64,000 bases of DNA from Paragordius varius (taxonomy: Eukaryota; Nematomorpha). Made by a program: the position numbers and the translations under genes. Positions 55,385-64,000 of the stretch are shown one piece after another. The notes beneath the pieces are model-generated. The model was not told the origin of the DNA and searched no databases. It saw nothing but the letters and a program-made list of their open reading frames with translations. The first letter of the stretch is position 1, and the number at the start of each line of letters is the position of its first letter. The stretch spans positions 5,518,001 through 5,582,000 of the forward strand of contig OZ176056.1 of assembly GCA_964247055.1 (NCBI GenBank), written 5' to 3'.

Positions 55385-58300
55385 CTATATCATTAGTAAA
55401 TTAACTTTGAATGGCATTAAAAGAAATATTGTTGTTATGAATGAAGGCTATAATTTATTTTTGTTGATTTATGATGATATGGTATGAAACATTTATTTTT
55501 CAATTGGTAGTTATTGCTGTAGGAAGACAATTACACACAATTAATATATTTTGAAAGCTTCATTTTTGAAATTAAACTTTATTACCAAGAAGCCAAAACC
55601 CATAATAATTTTGGGATAAAAAAGGGTTCCTTAACCCATATAAAAATTACAATCGCGTAAAATATGGAAAGGATTATAATTTGTTTCATAAAATTTAATA
55701 GTTTTATAGATTCAGGCATAAAAATTTATAATTTTGCTATATAAATTATACTTCTCACGCCATTACAAAAAAATGGCAACAAAAACTATCAAAATTACTT
55801 ACAATTAACAAAATGGGTATAACATATTTCCAAAGGAAAATCCAAAGTCTTGCAAAAACAACTTTACGATTCATCATAAACTCTACGTCTTCAATGAATT
55901 TGTGAGCTCCTAATAATGTATTTTATGGATTTAAATAATTTAAATATATAAATTTCATTTGATTCACAATAAATAAAGAAATTATAAAAATATTTATATT
56001 TACCATAAATCCAAGAAATGGAAATCGTTTCAAACAAACAAAAAATCATGACAGAAAGAATGGCCATATACCAATCAAACAATTGAAAAAGTAATATGCC
56101 ACCCTAATATAAAAATCAGATATATAATATATCTAACCAACATTTAATCAAAAAGTATATTTTTTACCCTTAAAAGGTATGGTAATCCCAATAAAAACAT
56201 TATGATTGAGGCGAAAAAACTGAAGAGATATCTATGATGCCGATAACGTCTGGGTAGTGCTTCATACATTGCAGTATAAACAACTTCAAGTTGTACAAAC
56301 TATAAAAAATATAAAAATAAAATAACTTTTAATGCTTTTTTAAAAAATGGTATAATAGGTTTTAAAATAAAATAAGTATTAATTGGTAAAATTAACAGAA
56401 ATCAATAGTTTTATTTGGAGTTTTAAAAAAACAGTATGCAAGTGGTTTTAATAACCGACATACACGTGATAAAAAAAACTGCCTCATATTTGACAATTAT
56501 TTAATATATCTTATAATGATATATAAAAACAGCTTTTATACATCCCAAACCATACTTTAGTTTAATCAAAAATTTATGGTAAGATACATTTAAAAATTCT
56601 GTGTGAATACAGATAAAAAATAAATATGCATTAACTAACTATAGTATCAATTCCGACAGCCAGTAACATAGAGAAAAATAGGATAGCCCAAAAATTTGAC
56701 CATGGCATGTGTAAAAGCGCTTCCGGATACACGATAAAAGCTAAACCGACCCCTGTAACATTGATAAAACAAATAATATATCTTTTTATATCCATAACAA
56801 AAGAAACCGAAACATCTTATGGATAAGATTAGACATCATTTTTTTAATTTGAAGGATCATAAAAACAATCACAAGTATAATATAAAATAAAAAATGGTAA
56901 AAACGAGTTATCTATAGAAAAGGCTGTATTATATTAAAACAATGATATAATATAAAACAGACATTCTAAATAAGTTAAAAGACTAAGGTTAAAAACAAAT
57001 CAAATCAAAAATTTGGTTAAAGAATAAGAAAATTGATATCTTTTCAAACCGTGTGTAGCGACTTTTTCGATAGGGAGCGACAAGATGTGTGACATAAATC
57101 CAACAAGCGAAAAAACGACTAACCCCGCATATACGGATGTAAAACAGCTTACGACTGAGACTGTAACACTATCTCTATAAAAATATGTAATGTTTTAAAA
57201 TTTTTGTTTAAAAATACTTTTTCTAACAATATTGGAAGTAAAGGCGTAAGAAAATAAATGTTTTATAAAAAAAACTTAAGATATTTTACCAATAAAGGGC
57301 AAATTAAAATAATAAATATAACCTAAAATAACAAATATTATTAAGAATATAGCGGTATGTTGAGTATATTATTGTTTATATTTATCCATCTATTATAATT
57401 ACCATATAATTTTAATAAACAGAAATGTTATATATTTAACATAAAATGGCATTGATAATTTCTTAAAAAATATGGTAACCTTAAACAATTATCACGAAAT
57501 TTATTGTAACTAGCCATAGTTATGAGACCACCCCAACCAGGTCCGAGGGAGTAAAAGATTTGGGTTGCGGCTTCATTCCAAATCTATATTTTAAATTTCT
57601 TTCAATATAATTAAATTCGGAATATAAATTTTTATATTTTATCTTTTATTTTAAAGTAAATAATCGTTAGAAAATATTAAGGACAATATATAAAATTATT
57701 TCTCATATTTTTCAAACCTTAACGTGTTTGAGTTTGCTCCAATCAGGTTTGAGAAAAAATAAAATACCCTCCCAGGCTCCAGGTAAAAAGACAGTACGGA
57801 TCAATAAAGCTGTTAATATTATGTAGGGTAGAGTGGCTGTCACATAAACAATCTATCATTTTTTGTAGTAGCAACGGAAAAAAAGGATTTTTTTACATTA
57901 TCATTCATTAATTCTCAAAAAAGTTAAAGAATACAGTAAAAACTGAAATTATACGGACAAAACGACAAAAAATATTTTTTTAAATTTCAATATAACTCAT
58001 TGTTTTAAATGGCAAAGTGTGAAATAAAGATATATAAGACTAACTCAATAAATTCTGTATTTTACGATTGTAAGTAGCTATTATAATAAACATTTGGGTT
58101 TTAGAAAGTATGGTTGTTTTTTAAATTAAAATATTTGTCTTTATATTTGACGTTTTGTCCGTATAATTTAAATTTTACTGTAAAACTGATTAAACTTTTT
58201 AACCCTAAAACATTTAAATTCATAGGCAATTTTTTTTGAACCATTTAACATATCAAACATACAGTAAATAAATTACATATCCATAAATTAATTAATTTGA

Positions 58301-61300
58301 ATAAAATATTTTATTTGTTTTTGGCATATCGTACTAATTATTTCATTACCCAGAATCGTAAATCTTTTAAAGTATGTAAAAATATAGGATTTCTTAGGAT
58401 TTAACGGTTTTAATCCTCTTTTTATATATCATTTATAGAAGGTAAGTCTAAAATGTTAAAGGTAAATTTATTTTCAGGTATGTACCAGCCAAATTTTCAT
58501 TTGTTTTATATGAGAAAAAAAAGTTAGGTGTGGTATAGTAACTACCTCTAATATTCATAATTCAATTAAAGATATACTTTTCCAGTAGTTTTTATGCCAC
58601 GCATCAAACAAAAGTACGTTAGGATCCAGGCTAATACAAAACAGCCCAGTAATCGCACGTTGAAAGAACCCATTTCATGGAGCCCTGATGTAATTTGAAT
58701 TACGCGATGGCTATAAAATGTAATGGATCGAAAAAATTAAACAAATATATATATAATCTAAAGTTGTTACAATTTTATGCATGACATTATTAAATTCGTT
58801 TAAGTAAAAAAGGTTTTCACTCAAATGTTATTTAACGATAGCAAAACGAACAATTATTACTAGTAAATAAGAGACCAAAGGTGTCAACTAAATGGTATAT
58901 AATTAATAATAATTTATAGAAAAAATTAATATAAAAATATTTATAATACCTAATAAATAAACCTATATTCATTTTTACTATAATTGTTAAAATATTCTAT
59001 CTCAAAAACATCCCTTTTAATAAATAAAAACGCTCAAAAAAATTAAAATATCAAAAAGCATTCAAAAAATATTTTCGTGGTTTGAATAAGCGCAAAAGTA
59101 TTCATGAAAAACAAATTTTTGTTATACAGTTAACCATATTTTTTAACATAATTATGGTTCTAATTGGTTAATGCAGGTATACAAGTGTGTATGTAACTAG
59201 TAGATATTTTGGTTTTCATTATATACAAGAAAACGAGAGGTATAGATTTTGTTTCCGTTATTAACAAAAAAAGTACCATATAAAGTATAAAAATTAAAAC
59301 AAAAAAGTACCAGCTAATTATTTTATAGAATTTTCTTTCTCTCTAAGGTACTTATTTGTAAAGCCAAGGTTAGTAAAAGCCCAAATATATGTTATACTAA
59401 AACAGGGGTGCTTAACATGTGGTCCTCCGATACTTTATGTGTGCAGCCCGTGAAAAATTTGGAAATCCATAATTTCAAAAATATGCTTGAAAAATCTTGA
59501 TAACATTGATATATATATATATATATATATATATTAAACAATTTTCATGATAAAGTCTACCTTTGGTAAAAACTAGTAAAAACCGTTGTATCTATATATC
59601 AAATGCGGCCATCCAGATTTTTTAAGTTAAAAATGCTGCCCGCGATGCCATTTATGGACATCCCTGTACAAAAGGTAAAAATATAATAAGTACGTGTGTT
59701 GCATTATTAATTTAATAACTTATACAACACATTACCAAAAGTAGTCAAAAAAGGCTATAATTAAACAATTTTCATATTTACAACATGATATTTTTATGTA
59801 ATTTTAAATAAAAATTGTTTTGTATCATACGCTAATGTATTACCAATTGATGAAAATATGAATACTGTAAACTAAAAAACACCACAAAACTTTATTATAT
59901 ATGTATATATATAAATAGCATATCCCTACAGAAAAATTTATTACCATTATAATATATTTTTGTGTTTTAAGCCATTTCTACTAAGCAAACTACTAATAAT
60001 ATAATTTTAAAACGTATATGAGTGCGGCATTAAAGCAAATACAAATTATGTTTAGAAAGCATATAATTTATAATTGTTAAAATTTTTACTAATATCGGAA
60101 AAATTAAATTTATTAATGCAATTATAATTCAGCTAAAATCAAATGAAATTATTAGGGTGAATTTTCGATTACTACAAGTAATCTTTCAAACGTAAAAAAT
60201 AACTTAATTTTAATGTTTTGTGCTATGAGGCACAAAATGTCATGTAAAATTGAAAAATGCTATATTTAAAAAATATTATAGAACACATTAATTTTCGATT
60301 TCTGGAGGAGAAAAAACAAAAAAATATGCATATTTATAAGATTAGTTTATTAAAAGATTCCATAACACATATTTTTATGGATAATATATTAACATATTGT
60401 ACAAGATTCATTTAAAATTCCTTTAAGGTTGAATATGGGCAACAAACTAAAGCTAATGTTTTGGTAAAAAAATAAAATTATTTTTATCTTAACACTTGGA
60501 TTCAAATTGGGGTATCTAAATACCCCAGACTAAATTTAAGGTAGGATTATTCAAAAACTGCTGAAAGAAATGGTCCCAATTTAAATTTAGGCTTCTATCC
60601 TAATAAAAATTATATAAATATGACAAAATATATAATTAAAATTTTGTTTTGAAAAAAAAGTCCCAGGTCAAACTACTTCGACGCCATTTTTATTTTACGT
60701 AATTTTTGCAAAATATCGTCTTTTGTAAGGGTGAAATTAAAGATTTTTTATTTGAATCACATCTAACATTGATAGAAATAGAAAAGGGGTTTATTTTGTA
60801 TTTTTTTCATTTTTACCATTGCACACATGTCGCGTTGACTAAATTTTACCTTTCGGTTTTAGCTTAAAATAAGTAATATCAAGTATTTTTGAATAAATTT
60901 TTTTATATATTTCGGTTTATTAATGTTATATAGGTGCAATTTTTTGCATGGTTTCGATCCGTATTTTTAAAGAATTCAATTTTAAGCAGGCCTGATGTAT
61001 CCAACTACCCCCAATTTGAATCGAAGGACTGAAATGAATGTATTTTATCCAAGTGTTAATCTTTCATACTTTAGTATTATCCTAAAACTGTGTATAATAA
61101 TTGAAATAGTAATTAATACTAACACGAAAAAAAGGATTTTAGCCTGCGGCAAATTTAAAACAAAAAGCCAAATGAATCTAATATACCTGTCAAAATCAAT
61201 TTTGATAACAAATTAACTCTCTTAAAATAGGTAATAACATTGATGCTGCATACCTACCACCTGACTTATTATAACTTTAATAAAAAAAAACGCAACAGAC

Positions 61301-62594
61301 TGAAAAACAACCATTTTTGATATAAATTATCGTTTTGGGATTGGTATATGAATATAGATGTAAATTGGAAATACACACACAACACACAAACACCAGATAT
61401 ATATTTTACAATTGCAATTACCCGCAAAATATTTTATATAGAGAATTTCAAAGTTTCTGCTTTCTGGCTCGATTTAAAAAAATCATTTGCACCTTTAGTT
61501 TTTTTTACATATTTTTGTCATTCAAAACCTTCAACTTTTATCGCCATACCTCCAAAATTCGTATGCTGATGAGGTAGATATTTCATCAAATTTGTACGTT
61601 AAATTGTGTTGTAATACTGTTGTTTCATTGTAAGAATTTAGGAAAAAGTTAGTTAAATTTGAAGTATAGCCAGAAATATAATTATCATTATTAATATAAT
61701 TGGACGATAATAACGTATTTAATGTGGATGATTTTATCATGGACATAGTACTTATATTGTCATATATTGTGGACGAATCTATATATATATATATATAGAG
61801 AGAGAGAAATGTAATTAAACCTATTTTTAAGTATTATAATATACCATCATTGAAAAATATATAAACAAATCATTTTTAAGATACAGTCATTATTATCAGT
61901 TTGTTAAGTCAAGCATAAAAGTGTATTTTTTTATCGTAGTGAACATGGAAAATACTTTTTATTGAGTCGAACAAAGATTTTTTTCCAAAAAATCAAAACA
62001 TTTTCCCAGTTAATTATTCCAAATTAAAAACTAAAATGGAAGAAATATTTTTTTAACAATTATTATAAAAAAAAGTTTCGATTGATTTCAAAAAGCACCA
62101 TATTTTTACAGGTGAACACAAATGACTAGGTGGGCCGCATTTATATATATAAATATTTTATTGGATCATGAACATAAGACTGTTAAATGCAGAAACACAA
62201 TATAACAATTTTTCTAATTTACATTTAAAACAATATGATAATATAAACTTATTCAGAAAATTTGTTTAGCAAATACATCAATTTTACTATGATTTTTTAG
62301 GGATATTTTTGCCGAAAAAATAATTACCAAATATAATGAAATAAAAAAACCTAATAGACTCACCATTATGGGACTTAATTTGACGGGGAGAAGCAAATAA
62401 ATTAGTGGAGATGAACGAATTATTTAATTTGGCTTTAAAGACAAAACATTCCAACGTATTCCATTCATTGTTACATTGGCCCCAAGGCAAGGGTCTTTCA
62501 AAAGCGGCAATCAAATAAAACAGTATTATAGCAAGGAGCAAATTAAATGATGTACTCCCAATCATAGTTAACAACACTGTCCCGATTCCAACGC
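55208..62594 (-). CDS. SLC6-family Na+/Cl- dependent transporter gene (paralogue B), TM3-TM12
   Basis: Eleven exons on the minus strand, in order 62,594-62,364; 61,778-61,550; 58,710-58,578; 57,852-57,718; 57,583-57,480; 57,174-57,050; 56,752-56,640; 56,299-56,168; 56,103-56,004; 55,909-55,803; 55,384-55,208. Every intron is GT...AG, phases join without a break, and about 528 codons stay open. Hallmarks: [15 protein letters not shown] (EL2 cysteine pair), Asn-rich glycosylation-type EL2, [15 protein letters not shown] (TM5), [19 protein letters not shown] (TM6), [15 protein letters not shown] (EL4), [10 protein letters not shown] (TM8), [11 protein letters not shown] (TM10), [17 protein letters not shown] (TM12). 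SLC6 proteins are plasma-membrane symporters driven by Na+ and Cl-. TM6 and TM10 look closest, from memory, to glycine/GABA-type members, but the substrate cannot be fixed without TM1. The start exon is missing. The last exon ends either by splicing (GTAATA) or by reading through to a stop at 55,163. TM7 has Ser for the usual Asn of NCxTS. Confidence 0.92.
55803..55909 (-). CDS. SLC6 gene B, TM11 exon
   Basis: 107 bp. Acceptor TATTAG, donor [26 protein letters not shown] then [15 protein letters not shown]. Confidence 0.92.
56004..56103 (-). CDS. SLC6 gene B, TM10 exon
   Basis: 100 bp. Acceptor TATTAG, donor GTAAAT, intron upstream only 64 bp. [20 protein letters not shown] then [14 protein letters not shown]. 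Confidence 0.93.
56168..56299 (-). CDS. SLC6 gene B, IL4-TM9 exon
   Basis: 132 bp. Acceptor TTATAG, donor [26 protein letters not shown] then [20 protein letters not shown]. Confidence 0.93.
56640..56752 (-). CDS. SLC6 gene B, EL4-TM8 exon
   Basis: 113 bp. Acceptor TTACAG, donor [26 protein letters not shown] then [17 protein letters not shown]. Asp of the LGLDSQ-type motif is kept, Ser is Thr. Confidence 0.93.
57050..57174 (-). CDS. SLC6 gene B, TM7 exon
   Basis: 125 bp. Acceptor TTATAG, donor [26 protein letters not shown] then [18 protein letters not shown]. The family's conserved Asn before CxTS, an Na+/Cl- ligand, is Ser here (AGC). Confidence 0.93.
57480..57583 (-). CDS. SLC6 gene B, TM6 exon
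   Basis: 104 bp. Acceptor ATATAG, donor [26 protein letters not shown] then [13 protein letters not shown]. Gln and Ser of QIFYS correspond to chloride-site residues known from the family. Confidence 0.93.
57718..57852 (-). CDS. SLC6 gene B, TM5 exon
   Basis: 135 bp. Acceptor GATAG, donor [26 protein letters not shown] then [20 protein letters not shown]. Confidence 0.93.
57934..58180. mobile_element. Tc1/mariner-type MITE M-TIR1, copy 2
   Basis: Ends CAGTAAAAACTGAAATTATA and its inverse, TA on both sides. In the intron between the TM4 and TM5 exons of gene B. Confidence 0.75.
58578..58710 (-). CDS. SLC6 gene B, TM4 exon
   Basis: 133 bp. Acceptor TTATAG, donor [26 protein letters not shown] then [19 protein letters not shown] and KTTGK. 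Confidence 0.93.
58711..61549 (-). other. Large intron of SLC6 gene B
   Basis: 2.8 kb between the EL2 and TM4 exons. Apart from the hAT-like MITE at 59,403-59,666, I see only AT-rich sequence and chance open frames. Confidence 0.7.
59403..59666. mobile_element. hAT-like MITE
   Basis: Left CAGGGGTGCTTAACATG, right (reversed) CAGGGATGTCCATAAATGG, with GCAGCCCGTG and GGGCAGCATT inside. Flanks TACTAAAA and TACAAAAG agree at 6 of 8 bases. A (TA)n run sits in the middle. Confidence 0.6.
61550..61778 (-). CDS. SLC6 gene B, EL2 exon
   Basis: 229 bp. Acceptor TATATAG at the edge of a (TA)n run, donor GTATGG. Encodes a long, Asn/Ser-rich extracellular loop with several N-x-S/T sites (NLTN, NETT, NLTY), ending STSSAYEFW. 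Its acceptor depends on a microsatellite, so its exact start is the least certain. Confidence 0.85.
62110..62270. mobile_element. hAT-like MITE fragment
   Basis: AGGTGAACACAAATGACTAG plus GGGCCGCATTT, then text similar to the interior of 54,365-54,655 in reverse (AAGACTGTTAAATGC). Lies in the first visible intron of gene B. Confidence 0.4.
62364..62594 (-). CDS. SLC6 gene B, TM3 exon
   Basis: 231 bp. Acceptor TTTAAG, donor GTGAGT. Encodes [20 protein letters not shown], then [18 protein letters not shown] and the Cys-x8-Cys pair of EL2. Phase 1 at both ends. Confidence 0.92.
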
Positions 62595-62621
62595 CTTAAA
62601 GGTAAAATAAAAATATGTACA

Positions 62622-62628
<7 letters not shown>

Positions 62629-62652
<24 letters not shown>
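62629..62652. repeat. (TA)n microsatellite
   Basis: Uninterrupted TA run just upstream of the TM3 exon of gene B. Confidence 0.9.
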
Positions 62653-62656
<4 letters not shown>

Positions 62657-62879
62657 ATTTAATCTTTCATGACTATATAATAACCTTTGTTACAGTTTTC
62701 GGGTGTAGCGTGCTTTTATTTTACAGTAAAAATTGAAATACGAAACGTAATAATATAAAGACAAATATTTTTTTAAAAAAACCCAACGCCTTAAGTTAGC
62801 AAAGTATGATAAGTGTTGTATATTTAAAACACAACAATTATATATTTTACGATTGTAATCAAAGCTATATAGGAAAGTT

Positions 62880-63225
62880 TCAAGAAGCTGTTGTAGATCG
62901 TTTTGTGTATCAGCGAGTAAGACGGTATCGTCAACGTATTTAAGGTTATAAATTATTTCTTCGCCTAGTTTTACACCGATATGATTATGAGTGTGTCTAA
63001 CTTGGACCTGATATGTTCGGTGTAGATATTAAATAATAGGGGTAAACCGAACCAATCAGAGGTACCGTGTGCTGTTTAAATATATACCTCAGTGTTGCTG
63101 TATAAAGATTTTATTATTTGAATGAGAACAGGTGCAACAGCTCCTAAAAAAATAAAAATATCATCTTGAGAGTCAATCTCATCATGGCCTCTAAATTATA
63201 TTGGTAGAAACCAAAGTCATATCGA
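62880..63225 (-). pseudogene. LINE reverse-transcriptase core fossil
   Basis: On the minus strand: IIKSLYSNTEVYI (~63,100), LPLLFNIYTEHIRSKLDTLI (~63,030), GEEIIYNLKYVDDTVLLADT with the catalytic YVDD (~62,930), DLQQLLETF (~62,890). Frames change between the pieces. Confidence 0.75.
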
Positions 63226-63276
63226 ATGAGGCCACATGCTTAATCAAAATGGGCATAGTTTAGAAACATTAAACAA

Positions 63277-63312
<36 letters not shown>

Positions 63313-63429
63313 TAAAATTACAAAAACTGAAAGTTAAAGAAGACTTGTTAAAGCCAGGGATAAAAATGAAATAATATCGCAAGATATAGTCTTCACGAAA
63401 AATAATTAAAACAAGCAAAAAAATTTAAA

Positions 63430-63800
63430 TACCATAATATTCCCATTCACAACCTATGGCTGGGAAAGCTGGGTATGAAAAAATTCTGACTAAAAAAATT
63501 ATGCAAACTTTTGAGCAAAGTTGCTGAAGAATGCTACTTGGTAAAAAAAGTGGACGGACAAAATTTATTAATAAATGAATCCGCAATACAATCAACCCTA
63601 GGACTAAACTACTTCAAATAATAACAACATGGAAATTAGGCTACTTAAGCCATGCCATCCGCAATAACAAATTGGAGAAAACAATCATGCTGGGCCAGGT
63701 AGAAGGTAAACGTAAAAGGAGCAGACTCAGAAAAAGATGTTCAAAACATTTAACAAAAGACACCGACCTCACACTTCTCCAATTTTATTAATTAATCCTT
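63430..63800 (+). pseudogene. LINE C-terminal fossil
   Basis: Plus strand: YGWESWV near 63,455, LLQIITTWKLGYLSHAIRNN (~63,610), LEKTIMLGQVEGKRKRSRL (~63,675) and KDTDLTLLQF near 63,760. Opposite orientation to the adjacent core fragment, so the LINE debris is itself rearranged or composite. Confidence 0.7.
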
Positions 63801-64000
63801 AGACACGGAAAATTTGTCGATGAAGTTTAGCAAAAAGTGAGTATTAACTACGGTGTCAATCATTCATATAGGATAAAATTAAGGTTTACAAAAGTATAGC
63901 TGTCTTTTGAAAAAAAATATTTGTCTTTATATTATTACGTTATTTTTACTGTAACTATTATCAATTTTAAACTAATTCAAGCACTTTTTGGCTTTTTAAA

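Larger units (their letters stand above)
62724..63951. mobile_element. Tc1/mariner-type MITE M-TIR1, copy 3, split by LINE debris
   Basis: Left part 62,724-62,870 and right part about 63,885-63,951 are the two halves of the same MITE (CAGTAAAAATTGAAATACG; AATATTTGTCTTTATATTA), TA on both sides. About 1 kb of LINE sequence lies between. Confidence 0.65.

Noticed and set aside
61558..61580. CTGATGAG on the plus strand as a second hammerhead start
   Set aside because: No GAAA-stem III-GTC follows at the right distance; the site lies beside the SLC6 EL2 exon.

Overview
This is AT-rich animal (metazoan, probably invertebrate) nuclear DNA. The only recognisable host genes are two tandem paralogues of a Na+/Cl- neurotransmitter-type transporter (SLC6 family), both on the minus strand and split into many small exons. 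Almost everything else is transposable-element sequence: an RTE-type LINE, LINE fossils, Ty3/gypsy LTR elements, hAT and Tc1/mariner-type elements and their MITEs, Helitron-like elements and foldback elements. No bacterial features, tRNA genes or rRNA are visible. The species cannot be fixed from the sequence.

Gene B (55,208-62,594, minus) is the intact-looking paralogue. Eleven exons cover transmembrane helices TM3 to TM12. All ten introns start GT and end AG, all phases join, and the frame stays open for about 528 codons. The N-terminal exons (TM1-TM2) must lie beyond the right edge or in sequence I could not recognise. Gene A (2,865-45,139, minus) is a decayed paralogue. Nine of its exons have exactly the same length as those of B, but it carries frameshifts in the TM2, TM3, EL2 and TM7 exons, a stop codon in the TM10 exon and a GC splice donor. 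Its introns have been inflated to about 42 kb by mobile DNA.

Layout: 1-2,640 LINE fossils and an unknown repeat. 2,865-4,287 last three exons of A. 5,219-8,635 an almost intact RTE-type LINE with a perfect 16-bp target duplication. 8,824-12,838 a gypsy element with 5-bp target duplication. 12,855-14,907 A exons TM9 to TM7 with a Helitron-like element between them. 15,840-25,450 LINE fossils interrupted by a second gypsy element, which contains an inverted duplicate of its own pol region and a WNK-kinase-like coding scrap. 25,636-28,558 A exons TM6 to TM3 with nested MITEs. 28,600-44,740 Helitrons, a hAT copy, a mariner fossil, two long-TIR MITEs (one holding a hammerhead ribozyme motif) and a foldback element. 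44,954-45,139 A exons for TM1/TM2. 45,150-55,140 Helitrons, a second hAT copy and a second foldback element. 55,208-62,594 gene B. 62,724-63,951 a MITE interrupted by LINE debris.

The most interesting signals are the hammerhead ribozyme core with a very long stem I inside a mariner-type MITE (minus strand, about 40,273-40,377), the near-identical inverted tract inside an old gypsy element, the two foldback elements whose arms both hold 21-bp tandem arrays, and the paired live/dead SLC6 genes.
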